Assembly: GCA_934045075.1 (NCBI GenBank)
Contig: OW203744.1
Coordinates: 1,815,001-1,879,000, forward strand
DNA from: Yponomeuta sedellus
Lineage: Eukaryota; Arthropoda; Insecta; Lepidoptera; Yponomeutidae
DNA length: 64,000 bases
Direction: 5' to 3'
Both the position numbers and the translations under genes were made by a program. The notes under the pieces were generated by a model. That model did not search any database, was not told the DNA's origin, and saw nothing but the letters and a program-made list of their open reading frames with translations. Every line of letters begins with the position of its first letter. Within the stretch, counting starts at the first letter, position 1. Shown here in pieces: positions 30,233 to 40,939 of the stretch.

Positions 30233-30860
30233 AGTACGTGGAATCCAGTGCTAAGTAGATACAAATCGGGCGCCTTATCACCGGACCTGGAGCTCTATTT
30301 TTGAATCGCTCGTCTCGCGTCGAGCGCTCGATTTCTACTGATTTTCGTTCGACATACAAAATTCCGTATTTTTGAATCACTCGACTGCAACGAATGGTCC
30401 TTACCACTCGTCTCGTATATCGATCGATAGATTAATTGTCAAAATTTGTGTTAATTTGTATTGTGCTGCGCACAGAACCTACCTAGCGATAAATGTGAAT
30501 TTGCTCCTGATAACTGTTGTAGATTGAAAATATTGTGATCTTCAGTGTAGATAATGAATTTTGAAGAATATCCTTAATGGATATTTGGATTCAAAAATGC
30601 GGAAAAACGAGATCATGCGACTTAGAAGACGAGTGTGACTTATGTGACTTGTGTCGCATTCGACGATACAATTTCATACGAGTGATTCAAAAATAGATCT
30701 CCTGTCCGCGGGCGTAGTAAGTGTGGTGTGTCGGGAAGCTGCGAAAACCTAAAAGTGACTACCCACAATAATTGTCTGTACTCGCCACAACTGTACCGCT
30801 GCCGAAATGTCGGGAAATAAAGTAATTACGTTTCCCTAATAATTAATCGCGCTAAGAACC
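30223..30860 (+). pseudogene. Penelope-like 3' UTR split by a MITE
   Basis: 30228-30287 (AGTACGTGGAATCCAGTGCTAAG, GCGCCTTATCACCGGACC) and 30705-30850 (GTGTGTCGGGAAGCTGCGAA, ACCGCTGCCGAAATGTCGGG, TAATTAATCGCGC) are the two halves of the 3' region seen inverted at 59080-59350. Confidence 0.7.
30288..30704. mobile_element. MITE nested in the Penelope 3' UTR
   Basis: Ends GGAGCTCTATTTTTGAATCGCTCG and complement of GGAGATCTATTTTTGAATCACTCG form inverted repeats of about 24 bp with two mismatches. A CTG triplet flanks both sides and may be the 3-bp target duplication. No coding capacity. Confidence 0.7.
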
Positions 30861-30906
30861 GTTTAATACATAACTTGGTATGAATGCCTATCGCGAATGA
30901 TTAAGA

Positions 30907-31138
30907 ACGGGACACTTGGCTAGAAGGGAAGACGGCCGGTGGACCAGGGCAGTATCGGAGTGGTGGCCAAGAGAGGGAAGGAGGTTGGTAGGCAGACCAC
31001 CGACACGATGGTCGGACGACATCGTGAGGGTTGCGGGTCAGAGATGGATCAGGTCAGCACAGGACCGTGAGGAATGGCGCAATAAAAAGGAGGCCTATGC
31101 CCAGCAGTGGGTTGATGTGGGCTGATTATAGATAGATA
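30907..31138 (+). pseudogene. RTE-2 LINE C-terminus
   Basis: Encodes HLARREDGRWTRAVSEWW, VGRPPTRWSDDI, and ends EAYAQQWVDVG with a TGA at 31123. This is the C-terminal tail of a second RTE-like family, related to but distinct from RTE-1. The 3' end is GATTATAGATAGATA. It is 5'-truncated. Inverted pieces of the same end are at 55115-55290. Confidence 0.85.
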
Positions 31139-31536
31139 TATTGGCCTCTTTTGCATCTACTTAATAAAATGATTTATACAGCGTCCAGTGGTATCTTCAC
31201 TCACAATAGATGGGTGAAGGGACCACTCCGACGCTATAGTGCCTGGGACATGGTTTTTTATAGATGATGTAGGCTTGCCCAGCACCTATACCATCCTGAC
31301 AGCTTAGTCGGCCTAGCCCACAGGAGAGACTAGTCAATACGTGCGGAGTCAACCAAGCCGCGGGTTTCCTCACGATGTTTTCCTTCACCGTTAGCGTGTG
31401 GTATTGCGACTACAAATTCGCAAATGTACTTAACTTTGAAATAAAACAAAGTCATTGGTACATGCCCCCACTCGGGATCGAACCTAGGGCTCTCGCTTGT
31501 CAGTCCATGGTTCCACCCACTGATCTATCACCGCTT
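31139..31536 (-). mobile_element. SINE-D full-length copy
   Basis: Inverted. Tail side TATTGGCCTCTTTTGCATC, body with GGCCTAGCCCACAGGAGAGAC and CGCGGGTTTCCTCACGATG, then the inverted B box GGGATCGAACC and the complement of the head, ending at 31536 directly against the GATA array. Confidence 0.85.
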
Positions 31537-32117
<581 letters not shown>

Positions 32118-32374
32118 TATACATAATAGAACTACGTTGAATAAGGTTGGGGACGGCTGGACTAGATCATAAAATCCCGATCATAAATACAGATGTAGCA
32201 AAGAAAGGACGCCGATTGAATCGAGGGCCCAAATGGGGTCTACAAATTGACTCTGCCATTGACGTTTTATGACTGCTCGGCGTTAGGATATTCGCGGGAC
32301 AATGGACAAGATTTGCATTGGCTGTTCCATTCTAGGTAGCTATGAAGCTATGGCTTTAATTTAAGGTGGTTCGG

Positions 32375-32742
32375 GGTGCTAACGCTCGTGGCTTAGGCGA
32401 ACCGGGTGATTGGAATCAATCACTTGGTTAAGCAACACAAGGCGCGGTCAGGTACAGGATGGGTGAGCGTCCCGTGACTACCGCTAGTGGGATTTTTCCG
32501 AGCGCTTCCGTGCTTCGCAAGGCACGTTAAGTCGTTGATGCCGGCTGTCATATAATGGCAGTCGTTAAGCCATGTCAGAGGCCTTATGGGCGGCTCGATA
32601 ACTTCTGACAGTAAGGCCCGCCACTGTCTTACAACTCCACCAACCCGGACTTGGCCCCCTTGGTGGAGTATGGCCTAACCTTCCTGCGATACAGGAAGAG
32701 ACCCGTGCCCCATCAGTGGGGACATACAAGGGTTGATAACGA
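32375..32742 (-). repeat. R370 full-length copy
   Basis: GCTCGTGGCTTAGGCGAACC to GACATACAAGGGTTGATAACG, full block order. Confidence 0.85.
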
Positions 32743-32859
32743 TAACGGGGTGCTAACTGGCGCCACCAATGTAATATAAATCATATCTTGTATTATAATA
32801 CGTTTTTATCTAAAAGTGAACATGAGATGATGTATTAGTTAAAGGAAAGATAAAAAGTA

Positions 32860-32990
32860 CCCGGAACCGGCGTGCGTGCATGCAACGACTTATGAACGTT
32901 GATGAAGCGAAGGTGATCTGTCAGGATCGTGGCAAGTGGTAGTCCCTGGTCTCCGCCTACCCCTCTGGGATACAGGCGTGAAGGTATGTA
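32860..32990 (+). pseudogene. LINE C-terminal relic (same family as 18775)
   Basis: Encodes RNRRACMQRLMNVDEAKVIC then a stop within the KW-S position and VSAYPSGIQA. Plus-strand counterpart of the 18775 relic. Confidence 0.75.
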
Positions 32991-32999
32991 TGAACATGA

Positions 33000-33430
33000 G
33001 AAATCTTAACAGCGGTGACAACAACTATTTTTAGAACCTACAGTCTAGAACCTAGGATCAACAATCGCTCGCTTTAAGGTGTCATAATCTATAATTTCGC
33101 AATTATAATCATAATCCGCTCTTTGTCTCTCTTTTCAAGTAAGTCTTAAACAGTAAATAACTCTTCCATTAAACCAAAAACTATTTTAGTATATTTTTTG
33201 AGGACCTAAAAGCAACATAAAAATACATTTTAAAACTTTATTTTCCTAAACAGCCAAAACCGCGGTCAGCCATTTTTATCTATGGTTTGAAGTCTAAAAA
33301 ATTGTAAACAAAATTTGACATTAAATTTTCTGTAAGTGATCTCTAAGCATAGTCAAATAACAACAACGCAGCTATTATTTCATAGAATTTACATCAAAAA
33401 TATACCAATTATCATTATTGCATTGTTCTA
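33000..33430. other. AT-rich, probable intron or intergenic
   Basis: No repeat recognised. It ends in a polypyrimidine-poor stretch just before the THAP-like exon's acceptor. Confidence 0.4.
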
Positions 33431-33431
33431 G

Positions 33432-33585
33432 AATGAAAAACACGTCAAGAAAGACCCCCGGGATGTTGTGGATTCGTGTACCCAGTGAAATTAACATTCG
33501 AAAAACTTGGCTCAATCTTGCCAAAAGAGAACCCGACTCTTTATCAATTGAAACTCGGGTGTATTTATGTGAAGATCACTTTGAT
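33432..33585 (+). CDS. THAP-like zinc-finger domain exon (partial gene)
   Basis: A 154-bp exon-like block preceded by TTGTTCTAG and followed by GTAAGT at 33586, a perfect 5' splice consensus. It encodes the middle of a THAP-like C2CH DNA-binding domain: a LWIRVPSEINIRKTWL block, about 17 residues, and the closing CEDHFD where the second Cys and His ligands lie. The first CxxC pair would be in an upstream exon that I cannot find, and the rest of the protein is missing. It could be part of a host gene or an abandoned or domesticated transposon-derived exon. THAP domains bind DNA, so a nuclear role is the family expectation. The reading frame enters at the third codon position. Confidence 0.6.
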
Positions 33586-33689
33586 GTAAGTCCTATAATA
33601 ATCAATGTCCACTGGCTCTGGCTGAGTTATTTAGCAAAATCAATATATTTCGGTTTCTTACGTTAAATACTATAGGAAGTATTCATTTA

Positions 33690-33815
33690 TCGCGTCAAAT
33701 TTGTCACGTGTCAAATAGCGGATTGGCTGACGTTCGACTTTTTATGTAGAATTCAAATTATACGCCTTAGAGTCGTCAACGAATCATTTGCTAATGAAGT
33801 GAAAATTGGCTCCCA
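33690..33815 (+). repeat. Interspersed repeat (2460 family)
   Basis: TACGCCTTAGAGTCGTC and TTTGCTAATGAAGTGAAAAT match 2565-2615. Confidence 0.65.
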
Positions 33816-33869
33816 GCTCACACGCGGTATCCTAGTTTGAGACCAGCGTCTTAATTTTGTAACTTTTCG

Positions 33870-34035
33870 GGTATATATAAGATAAGATGAGAATATTCTT
33901 TATTGTACACCAGGAAAAAACAAACAAAAAAATAATTAAAAAGATACCAGTACAACTGGCGGCCTTATTGCTTAGAGCAATTTCTTCCAGACAACCCACG
34001 ATGGAGAGTTGCTGAAGGAAAAGTGAGACGGTTAG
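33870..34035 (-). repeat. Inverted LINE 3' end
   Basis: TAAGATAAGATGAGAATATTC then TTTATTGTACACCAGG, the same end as 12845, followed by about 120 bp of the element's 3' region. Confidence 0.6.
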
Positions 34036-34187
34036 ATGATGCAAATATGAATATTGATATACATACTTATACTTAAATATAATATGCTCACATAAACCAT
34101 AACATAATAATATAATACATAAAGCAATTTATTAATAAACATATCTGCGTGAGAAAGCGGAATGTTTACTCTGCCGTATAGATGATA

Positions 34188-34320
34188 TCAACCCTTGTAT
34201 GTCCCCACTGTTGGGGCACGGGTCTCTTCCTGCATCGCAGGAAGGTAGCCCATATTTCCATAGCGAGGGCCAAGTCCAGGTTGGTGGATGGTTGTAAGAC
34301 AGTGGCGGGTCTTACCCAAG
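34188..34320 (+). repeat. R370 partial copy
   Basis: ATCAACCCTTGTATGTCCCC to AGTGGCGGGTCTTACC, 5' third only. Confidence 0.8.
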
Positions 34321-34395
34321 TGGCCGTATAAATATGAGGCGTAATATGTATCACACTTAGTGGATACAGCGTTTTAGTGGATATCTGACACGTGA

Positions 34396-34565
34396 AATAA
34401 CATAACATTAGCATACAGGCACATACATTGCTTCTGGTGCCACACTAGGATACCCTGTGTAGTGGGAACCAGAAAAAAAGACATCACAAACATGTAAATA
34501 TCCAAGACCTGGGGTTTTTTTGTTCCCAGCCAGGATTCGAACCTAGGACCTTGGGTAGATGCAGT
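34396..34565 (-). mobile_element. SINE-C copy
   Basis: Inverted: ACAGGCACATACATTGCTTC, GACATCACAAACATGTAAAT, CCAAGACCTGGGG and an inverted B box GGATTCGAACC. The tRNA head is truncated. Confidence 0.75.
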
Positions 34566-34705
34566 GATATAGAAGCACATATTTTTTTTTTTAAACTTAT
34601 TTCATTCAGAGGCTGTGATCTCCATGTGATCATGTCAGCCCCATCAGACCAAATCACATTTTTTTCTTACACTACCTTATCTAAATATAAGTACATAAAG
34701 TATAT

Positions 34706-35115
34706 CATCATCATCATCATCGTCAGGCTATACTAGTCCACTGCTGGACATAGCCCTCCCCTAATGAGCGCCATAGCGCCCTGTCTTCAGCTTGCCGCAT
34801 CCAGCATCCGCCTGCAGTTTTTCGCAGATCGTCATCCCACCTAGTCGGAGGGCGTCCCACACTACGTTTGCCGAGTCGCGGTCTCCACTCAAGGACACGT
34901 TTGCTCCAACGGTTGTCGGTTCTTCGCGAGATATGGCCAGCCCACTGCCACTTCAGCTTGCTGATTCTCTGAGCTATGTCGATAACTTTGGTTCTCTGTC
35001 GGATGCATTCGTTACGAATCCTATCCTTCAGAGAAACTCCGAGCATAGCTCTCTCCATAGCTCGCTGAGCGACTTTGAACTGGTGGACCAGCCCTTTCGT
35101 GAGTGTCCATGTGTC
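34706..35115 (-). pseudogene. RTE-1 LINE, 5'-truncated, with target duplication
   Basis: Minus-strand frame of about 130 codons encoding the C-terminal end of an RTE-type polyprotein: RNECIRQRTKVIDIAQRI, a WAGHISRRTDNRW block, VGRPPTRWDDDL and a YVQQWTSIA end. It is uninterrupted but lacks the endonuclease and RT core. The 3' end is the shared CTAATGAGCGCCATAGCG (inverted) terminus with an ATG-repeat tail. The 12-bp direct repeat CATAAAGTATAT flanks it (34694-34705, 35116-35127). Its intact short frame suggests a fairly recent insertion. Confidence 0.9.
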
Positions 35116-35300
35116 CATAAAGTATATATTGTTTATTAATAAGTAGCTTATAATATTTTACTGTACATTTTATATATTAATAAGGCACATATTGTACGAC
35201 AAAGTTCAGTAACTATATTTTTCGTTTTTTCACACAGATGTATATACGTGAAAAATTACATAATCAAGGTGCAGGACAAGTGATTGTGTTGCAAGTTATA

Positions 35301-35670
35301 AGCGGTGGTAGCTCAGTGGGTCGAACCATGGACTCGCAAGCGAGCGCCCCAGGTTCGATCCCCAGTGCGGGCATGTACCAATGACTTTGTTTAATTTCAA
35401 AGTTACGTACATTTGCGAATTTGTAGTCGCAATACCACACGCTAAACGTGAAGGAAAACATCGTGAGAAAACCCGCGGATTGGTTGGCTCCGCACGTATT
35501 GACTAGTCTTTCCTGTGGGCTAGGCCGACTAAGCTGTCAGGATGGTATAGGTGGTGGGCAAGCCTATCTATAAAACCATGTCCAAGGCACTACAGCGTCG
35601 GAGTGGTCCCTTCACCCATCTAGTGTGAGTGAAGATGCCACTGGACGCTGTGTAAATCATCTCATTAATT
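35301..35670 (+). mobile_element. SINE-D full-length copy
   Basis: Head GCGGTGGTAGCTCAGTGGGT (A box), B box GGTTCGATCCC at 35352, then the body with AACATCGTGAGAAAACCCGC and CTAGGCCGACTAAGCTGTC, and the end CACTGGACGCTGTGTAAATC. Confidence 0.85.
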
Positions 35671-35869
35671 GCTTATTGATTTTTCTTTCATGCCTTGACG
35701 CCTCGCATTCGCGCGCTCGTCCGTCGCCGAGCCCTTCTCATGTTGGCTGGTGTAAGCTATTGTGCTTCGGGCGGGCCCAAAGATTATTTACTATCTTTAT
35801 TTTCAGTTTGGTTTTATTCCAAGCAGTAATAGAGTTTTATCCGTGTTAAACATTCTACTTTTCATTTCG

Positions 35870-36055
35870 AATATGAGGAAAATAAAAACTCATTTTTAAT
35901 ATTCAAACCTTACGTAGCATAAAAGATTCTAACCATTTTTTTTTAATTCCATCACAGATACCTATATTAGTATCCCGCCAATTCACGTCAACTTTTTAAA
36001 TTTTAAATATGGAATTCACCGCGTAACTATTGCGGCTTATTCCGCTCAGATGTTT
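35870..36055 (+). repeat. Interspersed repeat shared with 53040-53170
   Basis: GGAAAATAAAAACTCATTTT, TTAGTATCCCGCCAATTC and AATATGGAATTCACCGCG recur at 53048-53160 with small changes. Confidence 0.6.
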
Positions 36056-36112
36056 GCGCTAACTTTTTTTTTTTTAGTTCATCCCGCAAGGAACCGGCTA
36101 AGGTCTTAGACC

Positions 36113-36240
36113 ATGCTGCCACGTCTTTGGTTTTTGTTCTTCATTGTGAGTTTTTGGGAGGTTAGTCTTCAGTATAATATATTTTTCATGCTGCCATGTC
36201 TTTGGTTTCTATTCTTCATTATGAATTTTTGGGAAGTGTT
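36113..36240 (+). repeat. Tandem duplication of about 75 bp
   Basis: ATGCTGCCACGTCTTTGGTTTTTGTTC at 36113 recurs as ATGCTGCCATGTCTTTGGTTTCTATTC at 36188, with the TTCATTGTGAGTTTTTGGGAG downstream part also repeated. The ORF over it is not convincing. Confidence 0.7.
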
Positions 36241-36780
36241 TGCGCTAACTTCACACTGGCTGTTTAGAAACTCACATGGCTTCAGCATTTTTTTTATAAG
36301 TTATTTTTACGTAAAACTCTTCACAGCTGACAGAAGTTCTATTTTTATAGTTCATTCCGGCCCTTTGGCGGGAAGTAATTTGAATGAATTTTTCCCTCTC
36401 TAGGGAGGGCAGCATTTTCCACCTAATAATCAGATCAAAACAACACTACTTTCCGAGTATAAGAAATGAAAACATTCTGACAAATGCGCACCCCACTCCT
36501 TCAGGCGAATTGACCTCAGATCTAGGTTAGTTACACGCATTTCCGCGACATATGGCTGGAGGGTAGCAGTTGGCGCGTGGCCCCAAATAGTTTGTCCAAC
36601 GCTTAAGCACATTTGGGGTGACTAATTTGCAAGGCTGTCAACACGGCAGAGGTAAATACGGTGTGGAATTCTCATTGTAGAGCAGGATTTGTGTATTTGC
36701 TCGTGTTTTCGGAGTTGATAATACGAGTAGGTAAGAAAATTTGTCTGTTATTCTTAGGAAAGAGTACGTAGTTTTTTGAC

Positions 36781-36985
36781 GACCTCTGTGGCGTAGCTGT
36801 AGCGCGTCTGCCTACCATGCAAGAGGTCCCGGGTTCGAATCCCGGCTGGGGACATAAAAAAAAACCCCAGGTCTTGGATGTTTACATGACTGTGATGTCG
36901 TTGTTTCTGATTCCCACGACACAGGGTATCCTAGTGTGGAGCCAGAAGCAATGTATGTGCTTGTATGTAAATGTTATGTTATGTT
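36781..36985 (+). mobile_element. SINE-C full-length copy
   Basis: GACCTCTGTGGCGTAGCTG head, B box GGTTCGAATCC at 36831, body CCAGGTCTTGGATGTTTAC, end AATGTATGTGCTTGTATG with ATGTTATGTTATGTT reiterations. Confidence 0.85.
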
Positions 36986-36999
36986 CCTTGGAAAAGTTT

Positions 37000-37900
37000 T
37001 GAAGAAAAAAGTATTAGCCGAGTATTAGAAAAAAGTAGTAAGGTTGCTTAAAGGCCTTTGTTTCGCAACCAGTGCAAAATGTATGGTTTTGAAGTATGTT
37101 TTTTTCAAATAATTATTTTACATTACGTCGCTTGTACCTTTTAGCTGTAAACGTACAATAAACATGTCTATAAAAGCTGTAACTTATTCCGTCGTGCCCA
37201 TACGTCTTCAATCAGACACTTTAGTCATAATGTAAATTTTTGGAGCAATATTTTGAAAATAAGAAATGGCGACGCACGCCTCAAGAATTGCGTATTTCAG
37301 ATTGTAATTTCCCCACCCAAATGCAATCTTCACAAACACAGCTTGTCATTGTACCTACACATGTATTTTCTTATGTGTCAATTTCGTTTACTGTCGCCGG
37401 TACTGTCTTTTTCGTTTACAATACGTATAAGTGTAATTAATTAGGTAACTATAAACACATAATGTGTAACGGTGCAAACCTCTTTATACCATTTTTTTAT
37501 ATTTCTTTTTCTATCTATCACATTCAAATATTTAAAATTACGCCACACATTTATTAATTTCCCTCATTTCTCATCATTACCACGACACACATTGACTAGA
37601 TCTGACTATTGTACCTGCTTATCTGTTTTTATTTTTATCCAGTTTTCCGTATTGTATCGTAATATCGTCGCTTTTTAACACTTATTTAGCAGAATTTGGC
37701 ATAATAATTAGGTAAATTACTCAACATATGTATTATTATTATTATTTTGGCTATAATTGATTGACCGCACAGATTACATAAATTATGATATCGACATGTA
37801 ATATTTTGTTTTTGACATTTGTAAATTTGATTGTTATTTCTAAATTGGATTGTTATTGTGTACGGAGTCTTGACTTGTAATGAATATTACCAATAAATTA
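37000..37900. other. AT-rich non-coding, nothing recognised
   Basis: Short frames occur but none has exon borders or recognisable residues. A pyrimidine-rich CTTTT array lies at 37908-37947. Confidence 0.4.
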
Positions 37901-37947
37901 TGTCTATGTCTTTTCTTTTTTCTTTTCTTTTCTTTTTTTTTTTTTTT

Positions 37948-38130
37948 AGCTGACCCAGCAAACTTCGTACCGCCTAACAGTCGATTCTTTAAATTTTTTT
38001 CTCTCCGTAAGAACCATCTTCGTACTTTAATGAAAATTCTAAAAAAAGAATTAGCGAAATCGGTTCAGCTGCTCTCGAGATTTGCGCTTACCAACACATT
38101 CGGGTAATCATTTTTATATTATAGATAACA
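37948..38130 (-). mobile_element. Short non-autonomous Helitron-like element
   Basis: Inverted relative to the 2030 and 2260 copies: CTGACCCAGCAAACTTCGTACCGCC at the left, ACACATTCGGGTAATCATTTTTATATTATAGATA at the right. It sits about 90 bp from the WAP-like exon, inside a probable intron. Confidence 0.75.
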
Positions 38131-38218
38131 GTATCTACGAATAAAGCAACAGTTGAAGTCGTTCCAGTTTTATTATTTACAAAACGTATACAAAATTACA
38201 AATGTATGCTAAACTGAC

Positions 38219-38321
38219 CTGGTTTGATGCAGGACATGCCGCAGGCGCCATCGCATAGGCATTTCTTCTTTTTACTCTTGCAATCTTCGTCCGAAGAGCA
38301 CTTGCGTAGACATTTCTGGCC
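38219..38321 (-). CDS. WAP-like Cys-rich exon (second of two)
   Basis: A minus-strand exon of 103 bp bordered by a CTTTCTCCAG acceptor and a GTCAGT donor. It starts in phase 0, exactly matching the end of the exon at 39547-39710, and encodes seven cysteines in a WAP (whey acidic protein, four-disulphide core) pattern: C-x3-C-x5-C-x6-C-x-C-x3-C-x3-C, closing with SCIKP. The eighth Cys (QCPRD) is in the upstream exon. The usual adjacent CC pair is CLC here. WAP domains are extracellular and often protease-inhibitory. In insects, WAP plus sushi (CCP) proteins occur at synapses (for example Drosophila Hasp), which is one candidate relative, not an established identity. Confidence 0.75.
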
Positions 38322-38377
38322 CTGGAGAAAGGAAAGCCAATATTAGTGTAGGTAGTAGACAACAACATAAGTATTGT

Positions 38378-38670
38378 TTTTAAAAACCTATTTAGAGGCT
38401 AAAAATTCCACCCGTGCCGGGATTCGAACCCGCGACTTCTTGCTATCCGTGCCAGCGCTCTTTCCAACTGAGCTAATGGGCGACTCACCGGCATCAGTGA
38501 AATTTCGAACCTCTTTACAATATTCTCTGTATTACGTACTGGCAGCGACAACTGGCTGAAGTAATTTGCATCACTTGCAGCCCCGAGTACCTACTTTGCA
38601 GTTAGGTTTTAGGTTAAATAGGTTTTTTTAAATTGTCCTCAGCACGGTTAGTGCATTAAAAATAATATAA
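38378..38670. mobile_element. SINE-A inverted copy with plus-strand tail
   Basis: 38381-38612 is a full inverted SINE-A with clean B- and A-box complements. It is followed at 38613-38668 by the plus-strand tail AAATAGGTTTTTTTAAATTG...TTAGTGCATTAAAAATA, another foldback derivative. It is located in the intron between the two WAP-gene exons. Confidence 0.8.
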
Positions 38671-38839
38671 CATAGTATTTCTTAATGACTCGCTATGCTA
38701 ATACACAGTTGAATTGCGATTATTTATCATCAGGTAAGACGAAATTACCTTAATTCCCTTAGTTGATGTAGTCACGGGGCGCGGGGTCGAGAATTAGGGT
38801 AATTAGGTTTACCTAATAAATAATCGCGATTAGATACGA

Positions 38840-39130
38840 AATTTTTTTTTTATTGATTAATCATTTATTTACACTTACACACGCAATAAAAACAATATTA
38901 AACAGATTATACGTATAAGAGAAGAAAAGCAACAACACATACGATACACAATGAAACACAGACACAGAGCATTTTCCAGTGTGAGTACTGTGGGTGTGGC
39001 AAGTGCAAAAGGGCTCTGACTCAGCATAAGCTGGAGTTATGATACTCCAGCGCTGGTCTTCCGTCAGTACCCGTGAGGCGGCATGCAGGCCTCGGAAAGA
39101 TACCTAGTACGAACCTGAACAAAATCGTGA
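38840..39130. repeat. Repeat related to the 10302 insert (weak)
   Basis: 38860-39090 includes AAGTGCAAAAGGGCTCTGACTCAGCATAAG and TCAGTACCCGTGAGG, similar in type to 63620-63720 (GGCTCCGACTCAGCATGTGC). Confidence 0.45.
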
Positions 39131-39546
39131 ATAAGATTAAGCAAATAAATAAATAAGAAACAGTGAGTAATTTACTATAAGTAGCGAGTCAAACTTTGAT
39201 TTAAGAAAGTGGACTGCTGGATAATGTTATTTTTAGTCAATATTAGTCTGTTTTTGGCAACAGAAATAAATCATCTTAAAAAAAATCAACTGTCTAGCTA
39301 TCATGATTCGTGAGGTACAGCTCAACTTGTATTAAATATGCGTACCTAAAACAATAAAGCTGAAATACCTATGTATAAAATCATTTATTTATCGCGAACC
39401 AAAAGTTCATATTTGCAAATTCCCATTAAAACGCTCTCGGACACGACCTCACTTACTAAAATAGCCATCTCATCATGATAAATGTAGTTAAAACTTCAGT
39501 TACCATCCAAGTTACCATTCAAGCCTCGGCTTCGTCCTTCACTTAC

Positions 39547-39710
39547 CACTAGCGTCGCCTGTTCCTCGTCCCGCGGGCACTGTGCCGAGGGCGAGTTCCG
39601 CGGGTTCTTGTAGACTCGGCCGTCGTCGTCGGCCTCGGGCCGAGACGCGGGGGTGGAGTCGTCTTCGTCCTCGTCCTCGTCCGCTGCTGTTGGACTCGGC
39701 AGCGAGGATA
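39547..39710 (-). CDS. Acidic linker exon joined to WAP-like domain (first of two)
   Basis: A GC-rich 164-bp minus-strand exon with a CTTTGTCCACAG acceptor and a perfect GTAAGT donor. It enters in phase 1 and exits in phase 0. It encodes a Ser/Pro-rich start, an Asp/Glu run (DEDEDEDD), then a RVYKNPRNSPSAQCPRDEEQ segment that supplies the first cysteine of the WAP-like domain completed by the exon at 38219-38321. The acidic run suggests an exposed linker. Upstream exons, including any signal peptide, and downstream exons were not found; the intron of about 1.2 kb contains a SINE. Strong GC and codon contrast with the surroundings supports real coding. Confidence 0.75.
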
Positions 39711-39719
39711 CTGTGGACA

Positions 39720-40318
39720 AAGAAGAGAGGAGAATTTTATTAGGATCCCGCTACTAATATCGTCGTGTTTTGGCCACTTTTGCTAATAATAGGGAAAGTT
39801 TGGGTATTACACGTGTTTAGATATTTGTCACATAGTTCAATCTAGCAAAAGATGCGGTCAGTAAGAATGTTCCAAGTGTCTTAGAAGTGATATTTTTTCG
39901 ACACATTTGAAGAAATTTGACTTTAGAGATTTGTGTGTTCAGTGCGTACTAATATTATAAACATCAGTAAGATGAAAGTTCGCTCAAGATAATTGGATGT
40001 TTGTTATTGAATATTATTGAACTGAACGCGAACGGATTTACATGAAACTTGGCGTACATATAGACAGACGCATTATTTAAATGTAATGGTTGTTTGATTC
40101 GATAAGTTATCAAAGAACTAAAATGGACTAGTGGTAACTTAACTGCGGTGACTACTACAATGACTACTGCGGTGAGACTGACTGTATTTCCAATTAACAT
40201 ACTGTAAAATCGCGACGTATGATTCGCGATTTAAGATGCGTCAACAGCGTCTTCATACTACCCAGGCTGGTGTACATACATGAATCGATCGATATACGAG
40301 TATAATAAAGAATATTCT
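39720..40318. other. Probable intron, nothing recognised
   Basis: AT-rich with no repeat identified; upstream of the acidic exon on its strand. Confidence 0.4.
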
Positions 40319-40320
40319 AT

Positions 40321-40517
40321 AACATAACACTTTCATACAGGCACATACATTGCTTCGGACCCTACACTAGGATACCCTGTCCGTGGGAACCAGAAACAAC
40401 GACATCACAAACATGTAAACATTCAAGACCTGGGGTTTTTCTTCCCCCAGCCGGGGATCGAACCCGAGACCTCTTGCATAGTGGGGAGGTGCGCTACCGC
40501 TGCGCCACAAAGGCTGC
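40321..40517 (-). mobile_element. SINE-C copy
   Basis: Inverted full copy: ACAGGCACATACATTGCTTC, CATCACAAACATGTAAAC, inverted B box GGGGATCGAACCC and head complement ending CGCCACAAAGGC. Confidence 0.8.
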
Positions 40518-40735
40518 CATAAATTGTGTTTGACAGTCAAATGTCCTCATTTGTATCTAGGAAAATGTCTTAAAGCTTACGCTCGTTTCTTTCATTAAAT
40601 TCCCGCAGACTCCAACAAGGCTGCGGGTAATTGCTTGAAAGTTACCGCCAAATCTCATCTAAATCTACCACTTTATCTAGTTTGTCAAATCCGCATGTAT
40701 AACGAGTGCGTAGGTATCTAGTATTTGACATCGAC

Positions 40736-40935
40736 GACCTCTGTGGCGCAGCGGTAGCGCATCTGCCTACCATGCAAGAGGTCCCGGGTTCGATCCCCGG
40801 CTAAGGACAAAAAAAACCCCAGGTCTTGGATGTTTACATGTTTGTGATGTCGTTGTTTCTGGTTCCTACGACACAGTGTATCCTAGTGTGGGGCGAGAAG
40901 CAATGTATGTGCCTGTATGTAAATGTTATGCCAAG
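40736..40935 (+). mobile_element. SINE-C copy
   Basis: GACCTCTGTGGCGCAGCGGT head, B box GGTTCGATCCC at 40788, end AATGTATGTGCCTGTATGTA. It forms an inverted pair with the 40321 copy, about 220 bp apart. Confidence 0.85.
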
Positions 40936-40939
40936 AATA

